A stretch of DNA of 64,000 bases from Candidatus Pantoea bituminis (GTDB taxonomy: Bacteria; Pseudomonadota; Gammaproteobacteria; Enterobacterales; Enterobacteriaceae). The DNA is taken from NCBI RefSeq assembly GCF_018842675.1, contig NZ_JAGTWO010000004.1:1-64000 (forward strand), in the 5' to 3' direction. The translations under genes and the position numbers were made by a program. This document shows, piece by piece, positions 23,826 through 33,889 of this stretch. Position 1 is the stretch's first letter. Each line of letters opens with the position of its first letter. Below the pieces are notes generated by a model. The model searched no databases. It had not been told where the DNA came from and saw only the letters and a list, made by a program, of their open reading frames with translations.

Positions 23826-24449
23826 ATGTTGAAAATTCTTGGACGCGCTTCCTCAATCAACGTGCGCAAAGTTTTATGGCTGTGTGAAGAATTGGATCTT
23901 GATTACGAACGCGAAGAGTGGGGCGACAGCAACAAATCGCTGCACTCGCCCGAGTTCATGGCGCTCAATCCCAATGCACTGATTCCGGTACTCAAAGATG
24001 ATGACTTCGTGCTGTGGGAATCCAACGCCATCCTGCGCTACCTGGTCAACGCTTACAGCGGCGAGTGGCTTTATCCGACACAACCGCAGGCGCGTGCGCC
24101 TGTCGATCAGTGGATGGATTGGCAATCCACCGAGCTTAATACGTCCTGGCGCTACGCGTTTATGTCGCTGGTGCGCAATTCGCCTGCCCATCAGGATCCA
24201 CGCTTGCTGGCAGCCGCGTGTAAAGGCTGGTCGCACACCATGAATATTCTTGATCAGCAGCTACAAAAAACCGGGCGCTACGTCGCAGGGCGTAACTTTA
24301 CGCTGGCTGATATTCCGGTTGGCCTGGCGGTGAACCGCTGGTTTGAAACCCCATTGGATCATCCCGATTATCCGGCGGTGCGCACCTATTACGAACGGCT
24401 GACCGAACGCCACGGCTACACCGTTTGGGGCCGTAACGGTACGCCTTGA
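23826..24449 (+). CDS. Glutathione S-transferase family protein
   Basis: A 207-residue cytosolic GST with an N-terminal thioredoxin-like domain (residues 1-80, SSINVRKVLW at the active-site loop, LNPNALIPVL, WESNAILRYL) and an all-helical C-terminal domain. The ATG at 23826 gives the family start MLKILGR; upstream in-frame starts would add an unrelated hydrophobic stretch. Divergent from the PhzF-like gene. Its 3' end overlaps the convergent MocR-type gene by 34 bp. Confidence 0.87.
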   Translation: MLKILGRASSINVRKVLWLCEELDLDYEREEWGDSNKSLHSPEFMALNPNALIPVLKDDDFVLWESNAILRYLVNAYSGEWLYPTQPQARAPVDQWMDWQSTELNTSWRYAFMSLVRNSPAHQDPRLLAAACKGWSHTMNILDQQLQKTGRYVAGRNFTLADIPVGLAVNRWFETPLDHPDYPAVRTYYERLTERHGYTVWGRNGTP

Positions 24450-25930
24450 TCCTGACCTGGCGGCAAACCCGCCAGTTCGCAAGCCACCGCGCCAGCCCGC
24501 TTGATAGCCCAGGTATAGCGGTCATCAAACGGGTAACAACAGGAGAGGCGCAACGCATGGTTATAGCGTTCACTCAAAGAGTAGAGCGCGCCGGGCGTGA
24601 CGCAAATTTGCTCACGCAGCAGGCGATCAAACATTTCGGTAGTATTCACTCCACCCGGCAATTCGACCCAAAATACAAAACCACCGCGCGGCAACGTCGC
24701 GCGCGTGCCTTGCGGGAAGTAACGCGCAATCAATCCTCGCGCTTCATCCAGATTCGCGGCATAACGACGGCGTAACGTACGAAGATGATGATCGTAACCG
24801 CCGTTAGCTAAAAATTCCGCCAGGGTTTCAGACAGCAGCGCCGACTCAGCCATAGAAGAAACCGCTTTGAGTCGCGCCACCGCATCATGAAAGCGCCCGG
24901 CAGCAATCCAACCAATGCGAAAATCGGGTGCCACGGTTTTGGTAAAGCTGGTGCAGTAAAGCACCCAACCCTGCTGATCAAAGGCTTTCACGGCAGGTGA
25001 GAGCGGCCAGTCAAACTGCAATTCGTCATACAGGCCATCTTCCAGCATGGGAATCTGGTAAGTATTCACTAACTTCGCAAGTCGCTTCTTATTCTCCAGC
25101 GACATGCAGTAACCCAGCGGATTCTGCGCACTCGGCATGGTAATCAGCGCCTGGATACGCTTCTCCTGCAGCAGCATTTCCAGCGCATCCAGCGATAAGC
25201 CTTGCTGCGGATCGGTAGGAATCTCCAGCGCCTTCAGGCCCAGCGACGCCAGCAGCGGAAACAGGAAAAAGTAAGTCGGTGACTCCAGCCCAATACAGTC
25301 GCCCGGTTGAGTTACCGCACGTAAGGCCAGCTGCAACGCCTCCATGCAACCGTGCGTCAGCGTGATCTCATCAGAAGTCAAAGATTGCCCGGCATGCAAA
25401 GCGCGCCGCGCAATCTCCTCCCGTAAGCGCTCACTACCAGGCGGAAGCGCATAGCGCCCAATCATGTTGGGATTTCGACGTAATAATGAAGCGGTAATGC
25501 GGCCAATACGCGCCGAGGGAAACAGCTCGCTATCTTGCGGGCAAGCCAGCGAAATATTGATGTAATCAGGGTGATTTTGCGCAGCAAATACTTTATCGAT
25601 AAGGTCCAGTTTTTCACTGCTGGGATCTCTGACGCGCGCTTTATGGGGCGCGTCGCGCGTCACCGCCGGTAAAACGCTTCGGACATAATAACCTGATTGG
25701 GGACGCGCCTCGATTAAGCCGCGATCTTCCAACAGTTGCCAGGCATTGAGCACTGTATTAACGCTAACCTGCTGCGATTGGGCTACCCGACGAATAGCGG
25801 GAAGGCGTTTGCCAGGCTTCAGCGTACCTTGATGGATCGCCTCAGCAAAGTTATCTGCTAGCTGCTGATAAAGGCGTTGATCGGTTGATGGCGCAAGGGA
25901 CACAGAAGTCTCCAAAATTAAGGGGTACAA
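24416..25930 (-). CDS. MocR-type regulator (GntR HTH fused to aminotransferase fold)
   Basis: A 504-residue PLP-dependent transcription factor. Residues 1-80 form a GntR winged helix (LKPGKRLPAIRRVAQSQQVSVNTVLNAW). From about 110 it has an aminotransferase fold with the PLP lysine in SFTKTVAPDFRIGW. It resembles E. coli YdcR. It is divergent from a LysE-family exporter (107 bp apart), and MocR regulators often control the adjacent transporter. The last 34 bp overlap the GST gene on the opposite strand. Confidence 0.87.
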   Translation of the reverse strand: MYPLILETSVSLAPSTDQRLYQQLADNFAEAIHQGTLKPGKRLPAIRRVAQSQQVSVNTVLNAWQLLEDRGLIEARPQSGYYVRSVLPAVTRDAPHKARVRDPSSEKLDLIDKVFAAQNHPDYINISLACPQDSELFPSARIGRITASLLRRNPNMIGRYALPPGSERLREEIARRALHAGQSLTSDEITLTHGCMEALQLALRAVTQPGDCIGLESPTYFFLFPLLASLGLKALEIPTDPQQGLSLDALEMLLQEKRIQALITMPSAQNPLGYCMSLENKKRLAKLVNTYQIPMLEDGLYDELQFDWPLSPAVKAFDQQGWVLYCTSFTKTVAPDFRIGWIAAGRFHDAVARLKAVSSMAESALLSETLAEFLANGGYDHHLRTLRRRYAANLDEARGLIARYFPQGTRATLPRGGFVFWVELPGGVNTTEMFDRLLREQICVTPGALYSLSERYNHALRLSCCYPFDDRYTWAIKRAGAVACELAGLPPGQDQGVPLRPQTV

Positions 25931-26037
25931 TTTTAAATAATCTTAACTGTAACCATCACAATAGTAATTTTGTGTCTCTGTTACCATTGTTTTTATCGCC
26001 GTAGCATGAAGCTCTGTTCACTACCCGGAAAGCCATC

Positions 26038-26622
26038 ATGCTCGATCCCTCTTTTTTCAGTTATGTCACCGTTATGTCCATTACGCCTGGCCCCAATAAC
26101 CTGTTGCTTGCAACATCAGGTGTCAATTTTGGTATGCGGCGTACCTTGCCCATGGTGTTTGGCATTATGATTGGTTGTGCGGTGCAAACGGCGATTGCGG
26201 GCATGGCACTGGAACTCTTGCTGCACTGGATGGCGACGATTCGCCTGCCGCTAACGCTGGTGGGATGTGCCTATTTACTGTGGCTATCGTGGAAGCTGTT
26301 TCGGGCAGGCGCGCCGGAATTGCGGGCTAAGCCGCAGCCGATGTCGCTGTTAGGCGGTGCCTGTTTTCAGGCAATTAACCCTAAAGCCTGGCTAATGGCG
26401 AGTAACGTCGCGCTGCTTTACAGCACCAGCAGCGGCGTACTGACGGTAATGATCGGTTTTATGCTGCTTAATTTGCCGTGCATTTTAGTCTGGGCGGCAT
26501 TGGGTGATCGGCTGCGCAGCCACCTGCAAATTGAGTGGAAGCGCCGCCTGTTTAACAGTTTGATGGCGCTGTCGCTGGTTGCAACGACAGCGTGGATGCT
26601 GGTGGATGCACTCGCTGCTTAA
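26038..26622 (+). CDS. LysE/RhtB-family amino acid exporter
   Basis: A 194-residue integral membrane protein with about six hydrophobic segments and the family signature SITPGPNN near residue 15 and [11 protein letters not shown] in the middle. These proteins export amino acids or related metabolites from the cytosol. It is divergent from the MocR-type gene, its likely regulator. Its stop overlaps the stop of the convergent phosphoketolase by 3 bp. Confidence 0.88.
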   Translation: MLDPSFFSYVTVMSITPGPNNLLLATSGVNFGMRRTLPMVFGIMIGCAVQTAIAGMALELLLHWMATIRLPLTLVGCAYLLWLSWKLFRAGAPELRAKPQPMSLLGGACFQAINPKAWLMASNVALLYSTSSGVLTVMIGFMLLNLPCILVWAALGDRLRSHLQIEWKRRLFNSLMALSLVATTAWMLVDALAA

Positions 26623-29002
26623 TCGGGTGCGCCCGGCGCGTCCTGTGATGGCCACAACCAGTCGCGCACTTCAGGGATATCTTCGCCATATTCCCGTACG
26701 TAACGATGGTGCTCCGCAATGCGTTCCTGCAGGTCATCCAACAGCTCGGGGTGTTTATCGGCAAGGCCCGGCACGCGCAGAATCGCCTCCTGCGCCAGAT
26801 GATAACGATCGAGTTCATTAAGCACTGTCATATCAAATGGCGTGGTGGTAGTGCCTTCTTCATTAAAACCGCGTACATGGAAGTTGCGGTCGTTGTTACG
26901 CTGATAGGTCAGGCGATGAATCAGGCTCGGATAACCGTGGAACGCAAAAATCACCGGTTTATCTTGCGTAAACAGCGCATCAAAATCTGCTTCGGATTTG
27001 CCGTGCGGATGCTGATCTTGCGTTTGCAGTGCAAGAAGATCCACCACGTTTACCACGCGAATACGCAAATCAGGCAAATAGCCGCGCAGTAAATCGACCG
27101 CAGCCAGGGTTTCCAGCGTCGGCACATCGCCAGCGCAGGCCATGACAACATCGGGCGATTCGCCTTCTGGTGTGGTGCCTGCCCAGCGCCATTCGCCCAT
27201 GCCCGCTTCGCAGTGCGCAATCGCACTGTCCATATCCAGCCACTGCGCCGCGGGCTGCTTGCCTGCCACAATCACGTTGATACGATCCCAGGTGCGTAAA
27301 CAGTGATCGCCAACCCACAGCAGTGTGTTGGCATCTGGCGGCAAATAGATGCGCACAATGTCAGCTTTCTTGTTGGCAACATGATCGATAAAGCCTGGGT
27401 CCTGATGACTGTAGCCATTATGGTCCTGCCGCCACACGTGAGAGGAAAGCAGATAATTCAGCGAGGAGATCGGTTTACGCCAGCCCAGCTTGCGCGTCAC
27501 TTTCAGCCATTTAGCGTGCTGATTAAACATAGAGTCGACGATATGAATAAACGCTTCATAACAGTTGAACAAGCCGTGGCGGCCCGTAAGTAAATAACCT
27601 TCCAGCCAACCCTGACACTGATGTTCACTGAGAATTTCCATTACCCGACCATCGCGGGCCAGCTGTTCGTCATAAGGCTTAACGGCCTCAAGCCACGTTT
27701 TACTGGTGACATCAAACACGGGCGTCAGGCGATTTGACGCAGTTTCATCTGGGCCAAACAGACGGAAATTATCTTTATTTCGCTGAAAGATGGCGCTTAA
27801 ATAACGACCCAGATGCTCGGTAGCTTGCGCCTGTTGTGAGCCGGGTTTTTGCGTATCAAAAGCAAATTCGCGAATACCTGGCACATTCAGTTCGCGTCGC
27901 AGTAAGCCGCCATTAGCAAAGGGTGAAGCGCCCATGCGTTTATCGCCCTGCGGTGCCAGCGCCTGTAATTCAGCTTTCAGCGTACCGTTTTCATCAAACA
28001 GATCTTCTGGCTGATAGCTGCGCATCCACTCTTCAAGAATTTTGCGGTGATCATCATTTTCACGACAGCCTGAAACCGGCACCTGATGGGCACGCCAGAA
28101 ATCTTCTACTTTTTTGCCATCAACGGTTTGCGGGCCAGTCCAGCCTTTAGGGCTGCGCAGAATAATCATTGGCCAGCGCGGAATACCTTCTGTGGCATGG
28201 CCTTCGCGTGCTTCACGCTGGTAAGTGGCGATTTTCGCAAAGGCGTTATCCAGGGCATCAGCCATCTGCACATGCATTTTTTCAGGTTCATGACCCGACA
28301 CAAACAGCGGTTCGTAGCCATAACCGCTGAACAACTGATGCAAATCGTCATCGCTGGCGCGCCCAAGAATCGTTGGGTTAGCAATTTTGTAGCCGTTGAG
28401 ATGCAGGATCGGTAGCACCGCGCCGTCACGTTCAGGATTAAGGAATTTGATGCCGTGCCAGCTTGACGCCAGCGGCCCGGTTTCCGCTTCGCCATCGCCA
28501 ATCACACAAGGCACCACTAAATCGGGGTTATCAAAAGCCGCGCCGAACGCGTGAGAAAGCGAATAGCCCAGCTCACCCCTTCGTTTATCGAACCCGGCGT
28601 TTCCGGCGCGGCATGGCTTGGAATCCCACCGGGAAAAGAAAATTGCTTAAATAGCCGCTGCATACCTTCCGCATCCTGACTAATGTGCGGATAAATTTCG
28701 CTGTAGCTGCCCTCTAACCAGGTATTCGCCACCATTCCGGGGCCACCATGTCCTGGCCCACAGATATAAATCAGGTTGAGATCCTGCTGGCGGATGATGC
28801 GATTGAGATGGGCATAGATAAAATTCAGACCGGGTGTAGTACCCCAATGCCCAAGCAGGCGGGGCTTGATGTGTTCCGGTTTCAGCGGCTCACGCAGTAG
28901 CGGGTTTGCCATCAGGTAAATCTGTCCAACAGAAAGGTAATTGGCAGCGCGCCAATAGCGATCCAGCAAGGTGAGTTCAGCGGCGGCGGTCGGTTGGGAC
29001 AT
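26619..29002 (-). CDS. Xylulose-5-phosphate/fructose-6-phosphate phosphoketolase
   Basis: ThDP-dependent phosphoketolase that cleaves xylulose 5-phosphate (and usually fructose 6-phosphate) with phosphate to acetyl phosphate and glyceraldehyde 3-phosphate or erythrose 4-phosphate. Visible motifs are [30 protein letters not shown], the ThDP motif [11 protein letters not shown] and [12 protein letters not shown]. The start at 29002 follows AGGAGGAAATGAT. As read the frame breaks in the C run 28576-28579; a fifth base restores [14 protein letters not shown] and a 794-residue protein, a normal family length. It is alone in its transcription unit as far as can be seen. Confidence 0.9.
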
Positions 29003-29092
29003 ATCATTTCCTCCTGATTCAGTGGCAAATGGTGTGCAGCACACCACTAACCCTAATAGAGAATCAGTGAGTCGACCAGGCCAGCGGCAAAC

Positions 29093-29119
29093 AAAAAGGC
29101 CTCGCAATGCGAGGCCTTT
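29093..29119 (-). terminator. mqo terminator
   Basis: A perfect 11-bp stem AAAGGCCTCGC/GCGAGGCCTTT with an AAT loop is followed on the minus strand by further T residues. It starts 18 bp after the mqo stop codon. Confidence 0.9.
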
Positions 29120-29136
29120 GAAGAAAGCTCAGCCGG

Positions 29137-30747
29137 TTACTTTCCCACAACGTGCGCGGTTTCGCGGCCTTCGTCGTTGGCAGCCATGGGCGTGACCGCG
29201 ACGTATTCAAGCTGCAAAATGCGGCTGGTATCAGCCAGTACGCGTTCTGTCAGCGCCACATCACCATTCAGTTTGCGGCCCCAGGATGGGATCACAGTGC
29301 GGATTTTGTTCTGCCATTCCGGCGATGCCATCTGCTCGGGATACACTTTTTGCATCAACTCCAGCATGATCGGTGCGGCGGTTGATGCACCTGGTGATGC
29401 GCCAAGCAGGGCAGAAATCGAGCCATCTTCCGATGCCACTACTTCGGTGCCAAGGCGCAGCACGCCGCCTTCTTTCTCATCTTTCTTGATGATTTGCACA
29501 CGTTGGCCCGCTGTCACCAGACGCCAGTCCTCCTGCTTAGCTTGCGGAACGTACGCGCGCAGCGCATCCATTCGATCGCGATCGCTTTGCAGTACCTGAT
29601 CCATCAGGTATTTCACCAGGTCAAAACTTTTCAAACCCACATGCATCATCGGCAGCAGGTTCGAACTGTTCATGGAAGCGAACATATCCAGCAGTGAACC
29701 TTGCTTCAAAAACTTGGTAGAGAAGGTCGCAAACGGCCCGAACAGCAACACTTGCTTACCATCCAACACGCGAGTATCAACGTGTGGCACAGACATCGGC
29801 GGTGCGCCAACGCTGGCTTTGCCATAGACCTTCGCCATGTGCTGTTTCACAACTTCTGGGTTTTCGGTGACCAGGAAAGAACCGCCGACCGGAAAACCTG
29901 CATAGCCGCTGGCTTCCGGGATGCCGGCTTTTTGCAGCAGCGGCAGCGCCGCACCACCTGCACCGATAAACACCGTTTTCGCCGTCAGCGTGCGCTGCGT
30001 ACCGCTTGCCAGACAGTGCAGCGTAACCTGCCAGCGACCATCATCGAGGCGGCTGATATCACGCACTTCCTGATGCAGGCGCAGACGGAAATGAGGCTTT
30101 TTCTCCAGCGCTGCAATCAGCTGACGCGTGACTTCGCCGAAGTTAACGTCGGTACCCATTTCGGTCCAGGTCGCGGCCACTTTCTGGCTGCGATCGCGGC
30201 CTTTCATCACCAGCGGGATCCACTCCTCAATCTGCTGAGCATCTTCTGAGTAATCCATGCCACGGAACAAGGTGCTTTTCTGCAACGCCTTGAAGCGCTT
30301 GCGCAGAAACGAAACGTTATCCTCGCCCCAGACAAAACTCATGTGCGGCGTACTGTGGATAAAGCTTTTAGGGTTCTTCAGATTGCCTTTCTGGACGTGA
30401 TAAGCCCAAAACTGGCGTGAAATCTGGAAGGATTCGTTGATCGCCACCGCTTTAGAGATGTCGATACTGCCGTCGGCCTTTTGCGGCGTATAGTTCAGCT
30501 CGGCCAACGCAGCGTGGCCGGTGCCCGCATTGTTCCAGCCATTCGACGACTCTTCAGCCACGCTGTCCAGACGCTCGACCATTTCGATTGACCAGTCTGG
30601 CTCTAAGTCTTGCAGCCATGCGCCTAAGGTTGCGCTCATGACGCCCGCGCCGATAAGCAGAACATCGACGTCTTTACGCTCCTGCGTGGTGGTGTCCTTG
30701 CCAATGGCACTCATCGCGAGCGCAAGGTTTACAGCTGAATTGCACAT
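29137..30747 (-). CDS. mqo: Malate:quinone oxidoreductase
   Basis: FAD-dependent peripheral membrane enzyme that oxidises malate to oxaloacetate and passes electrons to the quinone pool. The 536-residue protein has the FAD motif [15 protein letters not shown] near residue 30, then [30 protein letters not shown] and the C-terminal [15 protein letters not shown]. The N-terminal 20 residues are variable in the family; an in-frame ATG at 30714 is an alternative start. It has a 547-bp upstream region with ArcA-like and CRP/FNR-like motifs. Confidence 0.96.
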   Translation of the reverse strand: MCNSAVNLALAMSAIGKDTTTQERKDVDVLLIGAGVMSATLGAWLQDLEPDWSIEMVERLDSVAEESSNGWNNAGTGHAALAELNYTPQKADGSIDISKAVAINESFQISRQFWAYHVQKGNLKNPKSFIHSTPHMSFVWGEDNVSFLRKRFKALQKSTLFRGMDYSEDAQQIEEWIPLVMKGRDRSQKVAATWTEMGTDVNFGEVTRQLIAALEKKPHFRLRLHQEVRDISRLDDGRWQVTLHCLASGTQRTLTAKTVFIGAGGAALPLLQKAGIPEASGYAGFPVGGSFLVTENPEVVKQHMAKVYGKASVGAPPMSVPHVDTRVLDGKQVLLFGPFATFSTKFLKQGSLLDMFASMNSSNLLPMMHVGLKSFDLVKYLMDQVLQSDRDRMDALRAYVPQAKQEDWRLVTAGQRVQIIKKDEKEGGVLRLGTEVVASEDGSISALLGASPGASTAAPIMLELMQKVYPEQMASPEWQNKIRTVIPSWGRKLNGDVALTERVLADTSRILQLEYVAVTPMAANDEGRETAHVVGK

Positions 30748-30877
30748 GAGGCGACATCTCCTCTTCTGTTGACCTGAAGCTCAACAGGTTTGCAGGCGAA
30801 ATAGACACGCTTCGTTCGAGCGCGTTGCGCTATCTCTTAAGGTTAAGACTCAGGTATAGGTTAAAGCGGTGATAACG

Positions 30878-30892
30878 GTTAACTGCACGTTA
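30878..30892 (-). promoter_or_regulatory. ArcA-like direct repeat upstream of mqo
   Basis: GTTAACTGCACGTTA matches the ArcA-P direct-repeat consensus GTTAATTAAATGTTA at 11 of 15 positions and lies 131 bp before the mqo start. TCA-cycle oxidoreductases are typical ArcA targets. The match is by eye and the orientation is uncertain. Confidence 0.4.
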
Positions 30893-31165
30893 TGCTTTGT
30901 CTTAGGAATATAACATTCTCGCATCTGAATTAAACATTTGTTTATTTTTTAAATGCAGAAATGATTCAGCATAAGAATTAATCATCAAAGGCGGCGGGAT
31001 ATAAGGTCTTTTTACCATTAACTCAGTAAGTTAACCGAGTAATATGTTGCAAGTGGGTTTAAGCGAAAAACAGCAGAGGAAACCGCTGAGTTTTTAAGGA
31101 ATTAATTAACTTTATGATTATAAACAATAAAAAAATAGTTGAGAATTTATGCGATTTTTTGGTTA

Positions 31166-31181
31166 CGTGATCTGAATCACC
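31166..31181. promoter_or_regulatory. CRP/FNR-type palindrome in the mqo-upstream gap
   Basis: CGTGA-TCTGAA-TCACC is close to the CRP consensus TGTGA-N6-TCACA, and its core GTGAT-N4-ATCAC is one change per half-site away from the FNR consensus. It sits in the 547-bp AT-rich gap (30748-31294) between mqo and a small membrane protein gene. The rest of that gap shows no gene that I can support. Confidence 0.4.
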
Positions 31182-31294
31182 TTTCTGTAAAAATTATGTT
31201 ACATATTTGTGTGTATTCAAACAGGCTGCAAACCTAAACAGCCATCGCGCTTTGTTATATCAGCGGAGAGAAAGAGCCGCTTTCAAGCTCAGGT

Positions 31295-31537
31295 TTAAAC
31301 CCTAAACCAGCGGCGCCAGACAAAACGAATCACAAAGAACTCCACCGTTCCCAGCAGCAAAAACCAAATGCAAAAAACCACGGTGTAAAGCTGGCTGAGA
31401 TCCTGGAAATGAAACATCTCCATCAGGCGTTGCGCCAAAGTGATGCCAAAAGCGGGCGCGGGCAGCAGCAGGGCGGAGAGGAAACCCAGCAATAAAATAC
31501 CGCCTGGGATAATGACTGTTTCGAATGGGTTATTCAT
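31295..31537 (-). CDS. Small two-helix membrane protein, function unknown
   Basis: An 80-residue protein starting MNNPFETVIIPGG, with two hydrophobic segments (about residues 10-30 and 50-72) and a basic end FVWRRWFRV. I do not recognise a family. The ATG at 31537 is preferred over a TTG five codons upstream. It lies between mqo and mntP, divergent from mntP, and its 3' side faces the mqo promoter region. A real inner-membrane protein is likely from the hydrophobicity pattern and the positive-inside charges. Confidence 0.6.
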   Translation of the reverse strand: MNNPFETVIIPGGILLLGFLSALLLPAPAFGITLAQRLMEMFHFQDLSQLYTVVFCIWFLLLGTVEFFVIRFVWRRWFRV

Positions 31538-31701
31538 TAGCGACTTTCTCAAAGGGTTAGCCCGCTATTTTCGGGCAATCCACGTTGCGGTTCAATCCCA
31601 CAATGCCGAACCGGGCGTCAAAAACGGTCTTAAATCACTAAGACAGGTCTCAGAAAATGCTTTTACACCATCAACTTAGCGTCAAACATAGCGGCTGTTA
31701 A

Positions 31702-31725
31702 AAGTTATAGCCTTTGCTATACTTA
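31702..31725. promoter_or_regulatory. MntR-type operator upstream of mntP
   Basis: TATAGC-CTTT-GCTATA is a perfect 6+6 palindrome with a 4-base centre (31706-31721) inside AAGTTATAGCCTTTGCTATACTT. The E. coli MntR box of mntH and mntP has the form AACATAGCnnnnGCTATGTT, including the AAAG/CTTT centre. It lies about 130 bp before the mntP start. In E. coli, MntR with manganese activates mntP. Confidence 0.7.
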
Positions 31726-31855
31726 AATCCATGATTTTACTGTCTTTTTATCTTTAGTAATGCGTGCTAGACTGCGGCCACTTTTTCATTACTGAACAAA
31801 ATGTGTGGTGAAATCAGCGGTAACTCTGGCTTTTTTCATCGCAATACCTGAAATC

Positions 31856-32427
31856 ATGACTTTTATTGCCACGCTCATTCTTGCCTTAGGTATGTCCATG
31901 GACGCTTTTGCCGCTGCACTCGGCAAAGGTGCCACGCTGCATCGTCCTGGATTCAAAGAAGCGCTGCGTACCGGTCTGATTTTTGGTTCGATTGAAGCCT
32001 TAACGCCATTAATTGGCTGGGCAATCGGACTTGCAGCCAGCCGCTACATTATGGCGTGGGATCATTGGGTTGCCTTTATTCTGCTGGCCTTTCTGGGTGG
32101 CCGTATGATGATGGAAGGTTTTCGCCAAAATGTCGCAGAACCTTGCGAAGCGCCACAGCAGCACGGGTTTATGGTGCTGGCCACCACGGCCGTAGCGACC
32201 AGTTTGGATGCGCTGGCGGTCGGCGTTGGTTTGGCTTTTTTGCAGGTCAATATTATTACCACGGCGTTAACCATCGGCGCGGCTACCACCGTCATGGCCA
32301 CCACCGGCGTACTGGTCGGGCGTTTTATCGGTCCGATCTTGGGCAAATGGGCCGAAGTGCTCGGGGTTTAGTCTTGATTGCAGTAGGCTCAACGATTCTG
32401 TTCCAACATCTTGGTTACTTCGCTTAA
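31856..32427 (+). CDS. mntP: Manganese efflux pump MntP
   Basis: Six-helix inner-membrane manganese exporter (formerly YebN). Family blocks [30 protein letters not shown] and [20 protein letters not shown] contain the membrane Asp residues needed for transport. The ATG at 31856 matches the E. coli start; an upstream frame to 31805 is open but not family-like. As read the frame ends early at the G run 32363-32366; a fifth G restores [14 protein letters not shown] and a 190-residue protein (E. coli 188). The E. coli gene also has a yybP-ykoY manganese riboswitch, which I could not see here. Confidence 0.92.
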
Positions 32428-32552
32428 GCCGTGACTGAGTAAAAAGCAAAAAACCCAAAAAACGTGATCTACTTCAAAATTTATTGCCTGTAAAATGCGC
32501 GGAAGTTATACTTTTCGCGTATTTCTTCAACAAATTTTGAAACAGGTGACAC

Positions 32553-32630
32553 ATGAAACGCATTATTAAGTACGTGTTCCGCGCTTACGTTGAAACGTTT
32601 AAACACGTACCGCCGGGTGCAATGTACTAA
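32553..32630 (+). CDS. AzuC-like small protein (25 residues)
   Basis: A 25-codon frame beginning MKRIIKYVFRAY and ending FKHVPPGAMY. The tail is very close to that of E. coli AzuC (28 residues, ending FKDVPPGNMFR), a membrane-associated small protein encoded by the dual-function AzuCR RNA that affects carbon metabolism. The N-terminal half is amphipathic and basic as in AzuC. An AGGTGAC sequence precedes the ATG and a clear terminator follows 20 bp after the stop, so the transcript would be about 150 nt. Assignment rests on the short tail motif and architecture. Confidence 0.7.
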   Translation: MKRIIKYVFRAYVETFKHVPPGAMY

Positions 32631-32650
32631 ACACCCCGCAAGAAACCCTC

Positions 32651-32691
32651 GATAATCGCGGTCAGGGATCGACCGGTGATTATCACTTTTT
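32651..32691 (+). terminator. Terminator of the small-protein transcript
   Basis: GATAATCGCGGTC pairs with GACCGGTGATTATC (one bulge or mismatch) around AGGGATC, followed by ACTTTTT. It ends the short transcript starting upstream of 32553. Confidence 0.8.
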
Positions 32692-32880
32692 CCTCTCGCT
32701 TTTCGCTGTAACGCCCTCTTTTTCGCCTTTTTAAGCGCCCTCAGACTTACAACCATAAGCAGGCGATCTACACATAGCTGTAGGTTATACCCCAGCATCA
32801 AACAAGCATTCGTCACGCTGTCATCTGCATGAAATATTCCGTTCAGGCCCCTAAACTCTGACGGAATAAAGAGAAACATC

Positions 32881-33888
32881 ATGCTGATCCCTCAACCTTA
32901 TTTGCTTTTCCTTGGTGATGTCACCGATCCGCTGGCAGCCAAAACAGCGCGCGGCATTCATGTATGGCGTCCTGAACAATGCGTTGGTGAAATCCGTTTG
33001 CCGGGTTGCACGGTCAGCCTTGGCCTGGAAGAACTCGACATCGCGACAGCGAAAGCGCGCGGCGCGAAAACACTGGTACTCGGTACCGCTAACGCAGGCG
33101 GATATTTGCCCACGCATTGGCTAGCAACCGTAACCGAGGCGATCACCGCAGGAATGAACGTTGCCAGCGGCTTGCATCATCGCCTGGCTGATGAACCGGA
33201 ACTGGTGGCGTTAGCACAAGAGCATGGCGTGGAACTGTTCGATATTCGCCATATGCGGCCAAAATTGGATGTTGGCAGCGGTAAAAAACGCAGCGGTAAA
33301 CGCATCTTAACGGTCGGTACGGATTGTTCGGTCGGCAAAATGTACACTTCGCTGGCGCTGGAAGCGGCAATGCGCGAGATCGGAATGAAAGCGGATTTCC
33401 GCGCTACCGGGCAAACCGGCATTCTGGTTGCAGGCGAAGGCATTGCGATTGATGCAGTGATTGCCGATTTCATCGCAGGTGCAGCAGAGGCGCTTTCGCC
33501 AGCTAACGATGACGATCACTGGGATATTGTCGAAGGTCAGGGTTCACTGTTCCATCCTTCTTATGCAGGCGTCAGCATGGGGCTGATTCATGGCGCACAG
33601 CCACATTGGCTGGTGATGTGTCATGAAATGGGCCGTCCGCATATGCGTCACTTGCCGCATCAACCGATGGTTAGCCTGGCCGATTGCGTTGACGCTAACC
33701 TGCGCGCTGCCGCAGTGACCAGTGACAACGTCCAACTCGCCGGTTTTGCTATCAACACCTCTAATTTCCCTGAACAAGAAGCCCGCGACTATTGCGCACA
33801 GGTCAGTGCTGAGTTTGGTGTTCCTGCGACCGATCCGGTGCGCTTTGGTATCGACGCGATCGCAGCGTTGCTGAAGGAGCAGGGCTAA
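32881..33888 (+). CDS. dgcN: D-glutamate N-acetyltransferase DgcN (DUF1611)
   Basis: A 335-residue DUF1611 protein. The N-terminal Rossmann-like part (DVTDPLAAKTARGI, LVLGTANAGGYLP) precedes a P-loop-like domain with GTDCSVGKMYTSLAL near residues 142-156. DgcN acetylates D-glutamate in the DgcN-DgcA catabolic pathway described in marine Proteobacteria. The partner dgcA follows after 1 bp, which supports the assignment. It opens a same-strand run of eight genes to 42267 that also encodes a peptide importer and two peptidases. Confidence 0.85.
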   Translation: MLIPQPYLLFLGDVTDPLAAKTARGIHVWRPEQCVGEIRLPGCTVSLGLEELDIATAKARGAKTLVLGTANAGGYLPTHWLATVTEAITAGMNVASGLHHRLADEPELVALAQEHGVELFDIRHMRPKLDVGSGKKRSGKRILTVGTDCSVGKMYTSLALEAAMREIGMKADFRATGQTGILVAGEGIAIDAVIADFIAGAAEALSPANDDDHWDIVEGQGSLFHPSYAGVSMGLIHGAQPHWLVMCHEMGRPHMRHLPHQPMVSLADCVDANLRAAAVTSDNVQLAGFAINTSNFPEQEARDYCAQVSAEFGVPATDPVRFGIDAIAALLKEQG

Positions 33889-33889
33889 G

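Noticed and set aside
31640..31855. yybP-ykoY manganese riboswitch in the mntP leader
   Set aside because: The conserved GGGGAGUAGC-type and GCUC/GACC-type strands are not visible by eye, so I do not annotate it.
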